23,467 nucleotides of DNA from Vulcanococcus sp. SFB_649D_100_25 (GTDB lineage: Bacteria > Cyanobacteriota > Cyanobacteriia > PCC-6307 > Cyanobiaceae): the NCBI GenBank assembly GCA_030833825.1, contig JAURGL010000007.1:1-23467 (forward strand), written 5' to 3'. This document shows, piece after piece, positions 6,039 through 14,020 of the stretch; positions within the stretch are counted from its first letter, which is position 1; every line of letters starts with the position of its first letter. The translations under genes were made by a program, and so were the position numbers. Below the pieces are notes generated by a model. It saw only the letters and a program-made list of their open reading frames with translations, ran no database searches and was not told the origin of the DNA.

Positions 6039-6682
6039 CGGGCAGTGCCCGCATCCAGTGGCAGGGGCAGTCCCTGGAGTTACGTCCGGAGCGCGCCGTC
6101 TGGGATCCGCAGCAGCGCCTGCTCCTGCTGGCGGATTTGCACTTGGGCAAGGCGGAAACCTTCCAGGCCCATGGGATTCCCCTCCCCAGTGATGGGGACC
6201 TTGGCAACCTGAATCGCCTCCTCGGCCTGGCCAGCGAACTGAGGCCCCACCAGGTGATCGTCCTGGGGGATCTGATCCACAGCCGATCGGGCCTCACGGC
6301 CGAACTCCGGGAGAAGCTCGCTGCCCTCCCGGAGCTCCTGGGCTGCCCACTGGTCCTGATCGGGGGGAACCACGACCGCGGCAGCTGGATCAGCGGCTTG
6401 GAGGCCCAACCCTCCCTGGCGAGTGGCAACTGGTGGCTGAGCCATGAACCCGAAACGCCACCGAACCCAGCCTGGCTGAACCTCTGCGGGCACATTCATC
6501 CGGTGGCGGTCCTGGGGCAGGGACCCGATCGTCTGCGCCTGCCCTGTTATGCCCTGGATAGCCGCAGTCAACGCCTCCTGCTACCAGCCTTTGGGGACCT
6601 CACCGGCGGCCATCCCGTCCCGCCTGAGCTGGAGCGTTGGCTGATCGCTGATGACCAGGTGATCGCCCTGGGGGCTTCGTAG
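6035..6682 (+). CDS. pdeM: PdeM-type metallophosphoesterase
   Basis: Starting at GTG 6035, which overlaps the GST stop, the product is 215 aa, the usual length of the family called ligase-associated DNA damage response endonuclease PdeM. Calcineurin-like metal motifs are intact: LLADLHLGKAETFQAHGIP (D34, H36), VLGDLIHSRSG (D79), GGNHDRGSW (111-114) and CGHIHP. The LHLGKA-x-F-x-x-x-G-I-P stretch is the specific PdeM mark. In many bacteria pdeM sits beside an Lhr-like helicase and a DNA ligase; those are not here, so the DNA repair role is carried over from the family only. Confidence 0.85.
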   Translation: MTGSARIQWQGQSLELRPERAVWDPQQRLLLLADLHLGKAETFQAHGIPLPSDGDLGNLNRLLGLASELRPHQVIVLGDLIHSRSGLTAELREKLAALPELLGCPLVLIGGNHDRGSWISGLEAQPSLASGNWWLSHEPETPPNPAWLNLCGHIHPVAVLGQGPDRLRLPCYALDSRSQRLLLPAFGDLTGGHPVPPELERWLIADDQVIALGAS

Positions 6683-6781
6683 ATTGCTGCACCCACGCTG
6701 CAGCACCTGAACACCGCCGCCACGCCACCTCCTGTCCCCGATCGGCCGCTCTGGAGACGCAAGCGCTGGCTGACCATCGGT

Positions 6782-8116
6782 GTGCCGGTTGGCTTCTTTG
6801 CCTTTCTCGTGGCGATTGCCCCGCCGTTGCCGGAACGGGAGCAACGCTTTGAGCAACTGACTGGTGGGAGCGCCGATCAGCTGTTTCGCTACCGGCCGGA
6901 TGGAGAGGTCTACGCCTTCGACTTCGATCCCCGAAAGATCCGACTCGATCTGCTGGAGGGCTGGGATCGTGAGCAGGAGGCCTACGGCGACACGGGGGCC
7001 CTGGCCTACTTCTCCGGGCCGATGTACGAGCGGCACGTCAACTCCAGCGGGCAGGAGATCACCGTCCCCCTCGGGGATCTGAAGCTCGGCTCACAGGTCT
7101 GGAGGGGGCGAAATCGCACCGCCGCCCGGCAGCGAGCCTTCGTCGGGATCCGCCATAACGGGCAGGTGGATTTCGGCTTTGGGGAACTCACACCCCAGCG
7201 GGCCGCGGACTACGACAGCTTCATCGGCGGCCTTCACAGCCTCTACAACGACCTGGAGGATCCCCCGGCGGACTACCGAGGCGCCTACAGCGTCTCCATG
7301 GGACAGCAGATCCGGTACTACCTCCCCCGCATCCGCATGGTGCTGGGTTTACGTCGCGATGGACGCCTCGAGGTGCTGATGAGCCGGGATGGCCTCACCC
7401 TTGAGCAGACCAAGAGCCTGGCGCGGCAGAGGGGGCTCCGGGCCGCCTACCTCCCGGATCACGCCTCGAAGAGCCGCTTCATCATCCCTGGGGTGAAGGG
7501 ATTCAGCGATGCCGATGCCAACTGGATCAGCGGCGGAGCCACCAGCTTTGTTCATGTCCCTTACATGCTGCGTCTCAGCGAACGGGCGCAGCCTCTGCGG
7601 GGCGATCTCCTGGCGAGCCTGACCCCACGCGCCGGGCGACGCAATTGCAGCAACCCCCTGCAGTGCGGTCAAACCTTCGGGGCACAACTGGTGGACCGTG
7701 CCCTCGCTGGCCTCAACCGGCTGATGGAGCAGGGTGTTGAGCCCATCGCCCGGTTGATCTGGTCGCCGAAACCGAGCGGAGGCGGACCCGCGGCACCCAA
7801 GGGACAGCCCCTGCGCGAACCGCCCATCACCGCCGACCCCCTCGCCCTACGGGAGCTGCAGGAGAACGATGCGGCGAGCCCCGTCGAGGACCTGCTCCCC
7901 CTGGCGCCGGACCTGCCCCCACCCCTGCTGCTGCAGGAGGGTCAGGAGCTGCCCAGCGATCCCGACGTGGACATCGCGGCTCCTGGCCTGGGCAGCGGGA
8001 TCAACGATGCGAGCGGCACTGGGGCGCCATCGCCACCCCCCCTGCCACCGGTGAATGCACCGAGCAGGCAACAGCCGATGCCACCACCACCGGTGCTGGC
8101 GCCTCCTCCGCCCTAG
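6782..8116 (+). CDS. Membrane-anchored proline-rich hypothetical protein
   Basis: The first canonical start is GTG 6782, giving 444 aa. However, the frame is open without a stop back to 6683, and the extra 33 codons encode a Pro-rich head and RPLWRRKRW directly before the hydrophobic segment LTIGVPVGFFAFLVAIA. This basic patch is just what a membrane anchor needs, so translation may begin at a non-standard codon (ATT 6683, abutting the pdeM stop, or CTG 6698). The body (residues ~20-320) is a folded, Arg-rich domain I do not recognise. It ends in ~120 residues rich in Pro with runs of PPPP. It likely faces the periplasm or lumen. The stop overlaps that of the CBS gene (CTAG). Confidence 0.75.
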   Translation: MPVGFFAFLVAIAPPLPEREQRFEQLTGGSADQLFRYRPDGEVYAFDFDPRKIRLDLLEGWDREQEAYGDTGALAYFSGPMYERHVNSSGQEITVPLGDLKLGSQVWRGRNRTAARQRAFVGIRHNGQVDFGFGELTPQRAADYDSFIGGLHSLYNDLEDPPADYRGAYSVSMGQQIRYYLPRIRMVLGLRRDGRLEVLMSRDGLTLEQTKSLARQRGLRAAYLPDHASKSRFIIPGVKGFSDADANWISGGATSFVHVPYMLRLSERAQPLRGDLLASLTPRAGRRNCSNPLQCGQTFGAQLVDRALAGLNRLMEQGVEPIARLIWSPKPSGGGPAAPKGQPLREPPITADPLALRELQENDAASPVEDLLPLAPDLPPPLLLQEGQELPSDPDVDIAAPGLGSGINDASGTGAPSPPPLPPVNAPSRQQPMPPPPVLAPPPP

Positions 8117-8577
8117 GCAGCGGCCAAGGCCCGGACCACATCACCGCGGGTGAGGACCCCCAACGGGCGCTTCCCCTCATCCAGGACGAACAGACGCTGC
8201 GTGTTGCTTTCATGCAGCAGCTTCGCGGCCGCTGGCAGAAGGGTGTCCGCACTGCAGGTGTGGGGGCTCTTGCTCATCACCTCGCCCACCGTGTTGCCCA
8301 GCACCTGATGGACCTGCTTGTCCCACTGCAGGGGGTTGCGCAGGTAGATCACCGCATCGAGCAGCATCACGTAGGGGCCGGCATCAAAGCCGCTCTCCCG
8401 GACCATCAGGTCCTGTTCGGTGAGTTCCCCCACCAACGCTCCCTGCTCATCGAGGACGGGCAGTCCGCTGATGTGGTGATCGCTCATCAGCTGAACGGCG
8501 TTCTGCAGGGGCGTGTCGACGCGGACACTGCGCACCGGAGCACTCATCACTTCGGAGACGCGGCGTTCAACGACCAT
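8113..8577 (-). CDS. CBS-pair domain protein
   Basis: The 154 aa product is almost entirely two CBS repeats: VSEVMSAPVRSVRVDTPL... GLPVLDEQGALVGELTEQD in the first half, and VGEVMSKSPHTCSADTLL... LFVLDEGKRPLGVLTRGD in the second. CBS pairs bind adenine nucleotides and tune partner proteins; standalone ones in cyanobacteria and plastids have been linked to thioredoxin control. The linker has a YLRNPLQWDKQVHQVLG helix. There is no attached catalytic domain, so the partner is unknown. It is convergent with the proline-rich gene and divergent from the phosphatidyltransferase gene. Confidence 0.9.
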   Translation of the reverse strand: MVVERRVSEVMSAPVRSVRVDTPLQNAVQLMSDHHISGLPVLDEQGALVGELTEQDLMVRESGFDAGPYVMLLDAVIYLRNPLQWDKQVHQVLGNTVGEVMSKSPHTCSADTLLPAAAKLLHESNTQRLFVLDEGKRPLGVLTRGDVVRALAAA

Positions 8578-8653
8578 GGCTGCCCTGTAGGTCCCGCCAT
8601 TGTGGCCGCTCGATCAGGCGGAAGAATGAACCGCAACGCTTGGTCGAAAAGCC

Positions 8654-9190
8654 ATGCTCAACCGTGCCCTCAGTCGCCGCCTGGCGGATGGGCTCACCGT
8701 GGGTCGTGCCGTGGTCGGGCTCCCGCTGATCGTGGCCCTTGGCAGCGGCCAAACGGGCGTGGCCTGGTGGTTACTGCTGCTGGGAGGCCTCAGTGATGCC
8801 GCCGATGGCTGGCTGGCCCGACGGGCCGGAGGCGGCTCGGTCTGGGGGGCCCGCCTCGATCCGCTGACCGACAAGATCCTGATCCTGGCGCCCCTGTTGT
8901 GGCTTGGAGCCCAGGGCGATCTTCCCCTTTGGGCGATCTGGTTGCTCCTGGCACGGGAACTGCTGATCTCGGGATGGAGGGCTGGCCAGGGCTCCGGCGG
9001 CCCCGCCTCCTGGGGCGGGAAGGCCAAAACAATCCTTCAATTCCTCTCCCTGTTGCTGCTGCTCTGGCCGTGGGGGGGCCAGGACTGGCTGCACAGGCTC
9101 GGCTTCTGGCTGTTTTGGCCCTCGCTCCTGCTGGCCCTGAGCTCAGCCTGGGGCTACATCAAAGCGCCAGCAGCTGATCGTCAGAGCTGA
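8654..9190 (+). CDS. CDP-alcohol phosphatidyltransferase (PgsA-like)
   Basis: The 178 aa integral membrane protein carries the complete family signature D-G-x2-A-R-x8-G-x3-D-x3-D: D51, G52, A55, R56, G65, D69 and D73 in DGWLARRAGGGSVWGARLDP. The motif binds CDP-diacylglycerol and metal and the enzyme swaps CMP for an alcohol. PgsA (glycerol phosphate, leading to phosphatidylglycerol, essential for photosystems) is the most common member of this size, but the alcohol cannot be read from sequence and a second copy may exist elsewhere. About five hydrophobic helices follow. Its last 32 bp overlap the convergent epimerase gene. Confidence 0.85.
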   Translation: MLNRALSRRLADGLTVGRAVVGLPLIVALGSGQTGVAWWLLLLGGLSDAADGWLARRAGGGSVWGARLDPLTDKILILAPLLWLGAQGDLPLWAIWLLLARELLISGWRAGQGSGGPASWGGKAKTILQFLSLLLLLWPWGGQDWLHRLGFWLFWPSLLLALSSAWGYIKAPAADRQS

Positions 9191-10079
9191 AATCAGGGCT
9201 TGTGGGCATCCGCTTGGCGTAGTCGTTGCTGTAGCTATCGGCGAGGGAGCGCTCGACGTCGTAGGCCGGAGTCCAGGCCAATTCCCGCTGAACCCGATGA
9301 ATGTCGGTGAGGAAGTGGGCCATGCGCAGCGGAAAGGCCTTGCGGGCCTTCTTGTCGAGTCCGGAAGGATCAAAGCTGCGGATCTCAACAGTGGCTGGAT
9401 CCTTGCCACAGGCTCGGGCCGCTGCGGCCACGAGGCCACGGAAGCTGATGCCCTGGGCGCTGCTGCAGTTGTAGATGCGGTTGGCTGCAGCATCGACCCC
9501 GATGCTCAGGGCCATGGCGGTGGCGAGATCGTTCACATGACCGAGCTGGGTGATGGTGCTGCCATCACCGGGCAGTGGGACGGGTCGGCCGTGCACGATC
9601 CGATCGAAGAACCAGCTCTCAACGGGGTTGTAGTTGCCGGCGCCCACGATGTAGGTGGGGCGAAAACTCGTGAACGGGATCTTCTCGGCCGTCAGCCAGG
9701 CCTCGGTGTCGAGCTTGCCGCTGTGGCGACTCTGGGGATCGGTGGGGGAGTCTTCCGTGAGGGGCCACAGCTCACTGTCGGCATAGACCCCGGCGGAGCT
9801 GACATAGACAAAGCGGTGGCTGGGGGCCCCGGTGATCTCCAGCACCGATCGACTGTCATCCACCGTCCGGCCGGAACTGTCGACGATCACATCGAATTGA
9901 CGACCCGACAGTGCCGCGAGGCCTTCGGCCGTGCTGCGATCACCGCAGAGGTGCTCGACACCGGCGGGAACGGGGTTCTTGCCGCGGGTGAACAGGGTGA
10001 GCGTGTGGCCGGCAGCCAGGAGTTGCTGCACCAGGGGACGCCCGACAAACCGCGTTCCACCCATCACCAGAATGTTCAC
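9159..10079 (-). CDS. CSP41-like NAD-dependent epimerase/dehydratase
   Basis: The 306 aa product is an extended SDR protein. The Rossmann motif is MNILVMGGTRFVGRPLVQQL (residues 1-20). SSAGVYAD marks the Ser/Tyr active-site strand, with a Lys in SGKLDTEAWL and SFRPTYIVGAGNYNP after it. GGTRFVG and the overall order match the cyanobacterial and chloroplast CSP41 group, which in plants binds stem-loop RNA and stabilises plastid transcripts. Whether the cyanobacterial protein is an RNA-binding factor or a sugar-nucleotide enzyme is not settled by sequence. It is transcribed divergently from the Coq4-family gene across an 86 bp spacer. Confidence 0.85.
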   Translation of the reverse strand: MNILVMGGTRFVGRPLVQQLLAAGHTLTLFTRGKNPVPAGVEHLCGDRSTAEGLAALSGRQFDVIVDSSGRTVDDSRSVLEITGAPSHRFVYVSSAGVYADSELWPLTEDSPTDPQSRHSGKLDTEAWLTAEKIPFTSFRPTYIVGAGNYNPVESWFFDRIVHGRPVPLPGDGSTITQLGHVNDLATAMALSIGVDAAANRIYNCSSAQGISFRGLVAAAARACGKDPATVEIRSFDPSGLDKKARKAFPLRMAHFLTDIHRVQRELAWTPAYDVERSLADSYSNDYAKRMPTSPDFSSDDQLLAL

Positions 10080-10165
10080 GCCAGCCTCTGCAAGGTGCGG
10101 CCATTCAAAGCGGTGGCGCCAACCCTTGGAGTGACCTCAGACTGTGGGCCTGACGGGACCGGTTG

Positions 10166-10861
10166 ATGGGGAGATTCGCGGAAGCTCTGCGCTCACTGAA
10201 CAATCTCAAGCTGCTGGCCGCGATCGGACGCAGCGGCGGCGAGCTCAGCAACGTCGCCGACCTGGTGGACAACTTCCTCGGCAGCCCGCAGATGGCGGAT
10301 TGCGTGCGCCGCTTTCGGGACGTTCCTGGAGGCAGCGCCCTGATGGATGAGCGCTACCCACCCCTGCAGCCCGACATCGAGCGCTTGCTCACCCTGCCGG
10401 AGGGGAGCCTCGGCAAGCGCTACGCCAGCCTGATCAAACAGTTGGGCTACGACCCGGAGTTCTTCCGGCCCAGGTCCATCGAAACCGAAGAGCAGTGGCT
10501 GACCCAGCGCATTGCCACCACCCATGACATCCACCATGTGGTGAGTGGCTTTGGCACCGAGCCCGAAGGTGAAAGTGGGGTCCTGGCGATCACCGCCGGG
10601 CAGATTGGCTTTCCGGCCTATGTCCTGCTCACCGGGGCGAGCCAACTGGCGAATTTTCGATTCCGGTTAGAGCAGTTCGAACAGGTGAGTCGGGCCACGG
10701 CCCATGGCTTTGGGATGGCCCGACAAGCCCACTGCCTGGCGGCTGTGCGCTGGGAGGACGGTTGGGACAAACCGATCGATCAGTGGCGAGAGGAGCTCGG
10801 CATCCGTGATCCAGCCGACACCGAGTCCTACGGCCTCAATCAGCAGCTCCAGCCCCGATGA
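10166..10861 (+). CDS. Coq4-family protein
   Basis: From ATG 10166 the product is 231 aa (a TTG lies immediately before). The Coq4 metal motif HDxxHx11E is perfect: H120, D121, H124 and E136 in THDIHHVVSGFGTEPEGE, preceded by the alpha-helical FRPRSIETEEQWLTQRIATT. Eukaryotic Coq4 takes part in ubiquinone synthesis and has recently been assigned the oxidative removal of the C1 carboxyl from the prenylated ring. Cyanobacteria make plastoquinone, not ubiquinone, so a comparable ring step is possible (inference). The stop overlaps the next ATG by 4 bp (ATGA), implying translational coupling. Confidence 0.8.
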   Translation: MGRFAEALRSLNNLKLLAAIGRSGGELSNVADLVDNFLGSPQMADCVRRFRDVPGGSALMDERYPPLQPDIERLLTLPEGSLGKRYASLIKQLGYDPEFFRPRSIETEEQWLTQRIATTHDIHHVVSGFGTEPEGESGVLAITAGQIGFPAYVLLTGASQLANFRFRLEQFEQVSRATAHGFGMARQAHCLAAVRWEDGWDKPIDQWREELGIRDPADTESYGLNQQLQPR

Positions 10862-11079
10862 AGCTGCCTCAGCAATGGACAGCCCAAACCAGCGTCCTGG
10901 GGATGAGCCGGGGCTACCGGCACTTCCGGGTGCTGGGAGAAGAGGGCAAGGGAGCCAACCGCGCCGTCCGGCTCGAGGCCGTCCTCGATCGTGACCTCCG
11001 CCTGCTGGTCCCCCTGCATCAGCTACGGGATCGGGGCCTCTGGCAGCCTGGCTGGCAGTCGTTGAGCCGACCGGCCACC
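10858..11079 (+). CDS. Trp-rich TIGR02450-like domain, in frame with hisA
   Basis: ATG 10858 opens 74 codons that run straight into hisA with no stop. The segment fits the TIGR02450 Trp-rich pattern: QQWTAQTSVLGMSRGYRHF, then RLEAVLDRDLRLLVPLHQL and the closing RGLWQPGWQSL. Such proteins are normally freestanding and ~60-75 aa, of unknown function. Either the mature product is a 331 aa TIGR02450-HisA fusion ending at 11853, or ribosomes restart at the hisA ATG 11080. A lost stop or a sequencing error is also possible. It overlaps the Coq4 stop by 4 bp. Confidence 0.65.
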
Positions 11080-11853
11080 ATGCAGATCATCCCCGCCATC
11101 GACCTGCTGGATGGCCACTGCGTCCGGCTGCACCAAGGCGACTACGGCCAGGTGACCCGGTTCAACGATGACCCGGTGGCCCAGGCGCTCGACTGGCAGC
11201 GCCAGGGCGCCCAGCGGCTGCATCTGGTGGATCTCGATGGCGCCAAGACCGGTCAACCGATCAACGACCAGGCGGTGAAGGCCATCACAGCCGCCCTCTC
11301 CATCCCCGTGCAGCTCGGTGGGGGTGTCCGCAGCGCTGAACGCGCTGAAGAGCTGCTCCAGTGCGGCCTGGACCGGGTGATCCTCGGGACGGTGGCGATT
11401 GAGAAGCCCGAATTGGTGAGTGAGCTGGCCTCCCGGCACCCCGGAAAGGTGGTGGTGGGGATCGATGCCAAAGACGGCATGGTGGCCACCCGCGGCTGGA
11501 TTGAAACCAGCACGGTGAAGGCCACAGACCTGGCCAAGCGCTTTGAAGGGACTGGCGTTGCAGCGATCATCAGCACGGACATCGCCACCGATGGCACCCT
11601 GGCAGGCCCGAACATCGAGGCCCTGCGAGCCATGGCGGAAGCCAGCAGCATCCCGGTGATCGCCTCAGGCGGGATCGGGACCCTGGAGGACATCCTGTCC
11701 CTCCTTTCGCTTGCCCCCCTCGGGGTGAGCGGTGTGATCGTCGGACGAGCGCTGTACGACGGCACCGTGGATCTGGCTGAAGCCCTGGAGGCCATCGGGC
11801 CTGAACGCCTCCAAGACGCACTCAATTCGCCTACGGGTTCTATAACGGTTTAA
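11080..11853 (+). CDS. hisA: Phosphoribosylformimino-AICAR-P isomerase HisA
   Basis: From ATG 11080 the product is 257 aa, the normal HisA length. It is a (beta/alpha)8 barrel that carries out the Amadori rearrangement in histidine synthesis. Marks are MQIIPAIDLLDG with catalytic Asp8, QLGGGVRS, VVVGIDAKDG with catalytic Asp129, STDIATDGTLAGPN, and the phosphate-binding IASGGIG and GVIVGRALYDG. No good ribosome site precedes the ATG, and the upstream Trp-rich domain is in frame, so it may be made as a fusion. No other his genes lie in the window, as is usual for the dispersed his genes of cyanobacteria. Confidence 0.93.
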   Translation: MQIIPAIDLLDGHCVRLHQGDYGQVTRFNDDPVAQALDWQRQGAQRLHLVDLDGAKTGQPINDQAVKAITAALSIPVQLGGGVRSAERAEELLQCGLDRVILGTVAIEKPELVSELASRHPGKVVVGIDAKDGMVATRGWIETSTVKATDLAKRFEGTGVAAIISTDIATDGTLAGPNIEALRAMAEASSIPVIASGGIGTLEDILSLLSLAPLGVSGVIVGRALYDGTVDLAEALEAIGPERLQDALNSPTGSITV

Positions 11854-11869
11854 GAGACCAACCGCGGTC

Positions 11870-12313
11870 GTGGCTGTGCCGGCAGCACCCAACATCACCC
11901 CATCACCAGGGCCTGGCGTCGAAGGCGCCTACTTGCGCTGCAAGGACCTGGGCATGCGCCTCTCGAGGCAGCGCCGCATGGTGCTCGAGCTCCTCTGGGA
12001 TGAACAGGATCACCTCAGTGCCCGCGACATCTTCGAAAAACTGAACGCCAAGGGCCGCAACATCGGCCACACCTCGGTGTATCAAAACCTGGAGGCCCTC
12101 CAAAGCGCAGGTGTGATCGAGTGCCTGGATCGGGCCAATGGTCGGCTCTATGGCTATCGGAGTGATCCCCACAGCCACCTCACCTGTTTGGACTCCGGAT
12201 CGATTCAGGATCTGGATGTCGAACTACCACCAGCCCTGCTGGATCAGATCGAAGCGCAAACAGGATTTCGGATCGAGAGCTACACCCTGAGCCTGAGCGG
12301 TCGTCGTCGTTAA
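11870..12313 (+). CDS. Fur-family transcriptional regulator
   Basis: GTG 11870, 16 bp after hisA, opens a 147 aa protein. The winged helix is typical: LGMRLSRQRRMVLELLW, SARDIFEKLNAKGRNIGHTSVYQNLEALQSAGVIE, then GRLYGYRSDPHSHLTC. Fur-like repressors sense iron, zinc or peroxide. The usual structural zinc motif CxxC after the H-H-H-L-x-C strand is reduced to CLDS (C106, S109), and no C-terminal Cys pair exists, so structural zinc is probably absent. This fits neither classic Fur nor Zur well; a PerR/FurC-like role is a guess. TATAAC within the end of hisA could be a -10 element. Confidence 0.85.
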   Translation: MAVPAAPNITPSPGPGVEGAYLRCKDLGMRLSRQRRMVLELLWDEQDHLSARDIFEKLNAKGRNIGHTSVYQNLEALQSAGVIECLDRANGRLYGYRSDPHSHLTCLDSGSIQDLDVELPPALLDQIEAQTGFRIESYTLSLSGRRR

Positions 12314-12383
12314 CAGCAGCAGAGCTGGAGAACTGCTGACATCCCCGGTAACTTGTGCGCCAAGAAGGCTCTAACCGCGCACC

Positions 12384-13988
12384 GTGCCAGAGGCGAAGGC
12401 CGACCCCCAACTGTTACTGCTGGCCGAACCCCTCCTGCGGGAAGGGTTAATCCGACTGCTGGAGGCTGAGCATCGGCTGGCGTCCGGGACCGACGCGCTT
12501 GAAGGCAGCGTTCAGCTGGTCATCTGGAGTGTCCCTGCAGGAATGCCCGCAGCCACACTGGAGCGGGAGCTTCAGCAACTGCGGGAGCGCTGGCAGCCGG
12601 CCCCGTTGCTGCTGCTTCTGGCCGGTGATGCGGCCTACGAGAGTGCGTGGTTGCTGCAACTCCCAAGCGAAGGGATCCTGCAGCAGGCCGAGCCCGATGA
12701 GATCCGCGAGGCCGTCAGCACGCTCCTGGCCGGGGGACGCATGGTGGAGTTGCGGCCCCTCCAGGCCGCTCTTGGGGCGGAAGAGAGTGAGCCGATGGGC
12801 CTGGGGCAGTGGTTGCTGCGCAGTGGACTCGCCCAGATCGAAGCCGAGATCCATCGCTGCCGGCGCTGGCTTGCGCTCAAACCCGGCGCCCTCAGCTCCC
12901 TGTTCCTCGCCGGACGGCTACGGGAACTGGGGATGGCCCGCCGTCTCCTGCTCTGGCTGTGGGGTCCGATCAGCATGGCCTTCCCCCAAGAGGCCCCCCG
13001 GACCTCCCCGGGCACGGCACCCCTTGGCATCACCCTGCGGGAGCGCACGGCGATCGGGGTCTGGGATGCCATTCAGCAGCGTCTGATCAACGCCGCTTCT
13101 GCGGGGCTCAGCAACCAGAGCGGACAACTGATGGCCCTCGAGGGGCTCAGCAGCGAACACCGCCGAGATCTGCTCCTGGCGCTGCTCAGCCAATTCGATC
13201 TTCTGATCACCCGTCTGCGCCAGGACCAGCTGCGCGGAGAGGCCTTGGGACAGCGCTGGCTGGAGCTGCAACCGGAATTGCGGCGCCTCTCGCTGCGGTC
13301 TATGGCTGGGGAGTACGTGCAGCTCCCGCAGCAGGGAGGACTGCTTCCCGTGGCCGAAAGCCTTAGCAGTGCTTGCGATCTCACCGCCCTCGATCCGGAT
13401 CTCCCGGACGCGCTGCCGATGCTGTCGGCCCTGATCCAGGCCCAACCCCTGCTGGTGGATGGGCGCCTGCTGGCCCCGGATGAACCACGGGCCCTGCTGC
13501 AGCTCGAAGCCCTGATCAGCAACTGGCTGATCCGCACCGCCGAGCTGATCAGTGCCGAAATTCTTGCCAGCTGCAGCACCTGGCCTGATCTGCGCCGCTA
13601 CCTGCTGCGCAGTGATCTGCTCGCCACGCGGAACCTCGAGCGTCTGCGGAACCAGCTCAACTCACAACAACGCTGGGGCAGCCTGTTTGAGCGGCCGGTA
13701 CAGCTCTACGAAAGCCGCCGCCTGCTCTACGGCCTGCGGGATGGCTCCATCGTTCCGATCGAGCAGACCGAACCACGGGACGGTGAGCTGCGCCAACTGA
13801 GCTGGGCCCAGCAGGTGATCACCTTGATGCTGGAAGGGCGTGACGCCCTCGCCCCCCAGGTTCAGGCACTGTTCAAGCGCCTTGGAGACCTGTTGGTGGT
13901 GGTCCTGACCCAGGTCATTGGCCGCGCCATCGGTCTGGTGGGACGGGGCATCCTCCAGGGCATGGGCCGCAGCGTCGGACGGGGCTGA
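12384..13988 (+). CDS. DUF3685 (Ycf55-like) protein
   Basis: GTG 12384 gives 534 aa. The C-terminal half matches the cyanobacterial/plastid DUF3685 (Ycf55) family, best seen in RNLERLRNQLNSQQRWGSLF, ERPVQLYESRRLLYGL and the preceding TWPDLRRYLL. Residues 1-~120 look like a response-regulator receiver (PQLLLLAEPLLREGLIRLLE ... APLLLLLAGDAAYE), but the strand that should carry the phospho-accepting Asp reads QLVIWSVPAG, so it would be a pseudo-receiver. It ends with a short amphipathic or membrane-touching helix (LLVVVLTQVIGRAIGLVGRG). Function is unknown. A short hairpin with T4 follows the stop. Confidence 0.8.
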   Translation: MPEAKADPQLLLLAEPLLREGLIRLLEAEHRLASGTDALEGSVQLVIWSVPAGMPAATLERELQQLRERWQPAPLLLLLAGDAAYESAWLLQLPSEGILQQAEPDEIREAVSTLLAGGRMVELRPLQAALGAEESEPMGLGQWLLRSGLAQIEAEIHRCRRWLALKPGALSSLFLAGRLRELGMARRLLLWLWGPISMAFPQEAPRTSPGTAPLGITLRERTAIGVWDAIQQRLINAASAGLSNQSGQLMALEGLSSEHRRDLLLALLSQFDLLITRLRQDQLRGEALGQRWLELQPELRRLSLRSMAGEYVQLPQQGGLLPVAESLSSACDLTALDPDLPDALPMLSALIQAQPLLVDGRLLAPDEPRALLQLEALISNWLIRTAELISAEILASCSTWPDLRRYLLRSDLLATRNLERLRNQLNSQQRWGSLFERPVQLYESRRLLYGLRDGSIVPIEQTEPRDGELRQLSWAQQVITLMLEGRDALAPQVQALFKRLGDLLVVVLTQVIGRAIGLVGRGILQGMGRSVGRG

Positions 13989-14010
13989 AGGCCACAATGG
14001 CCTCAGTTTT
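13989..14010 (+). terminator. Weak hairpin terminator candidate
   Basis: A perfect 6 bp stem AGGCCA-CAA-TGGCCT (13989-14003) directly follows the DUF3685 stop and is followed by CAG and four T. The stem and T-run are short, so termination would be partial at best. It lies 10 bp before the next ATG. Confidence 0.3.
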
Positions 14011-14020
14011 CCTCTGATTG

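Noticed and set aside
5599..6495. 298-codon minus-strand ORF across GST and pdeM
   Set aside because: Arg/Pro/Ser-rich shadow of two well-supported plus-strand genes.
8590..8610. GCCA-TTG-TGGC dyad between the CBS and phosphatidyltransferase genes
   Set aside because: Four to five pairs only, expected by chance at this GC content.
12314..12339. CAGCAG...CTGCTG inverted repeat after the Fur gene
   Set aside because: Six bp arms with a long loop and no T-run in a CAG-rich stretch; likely chance.
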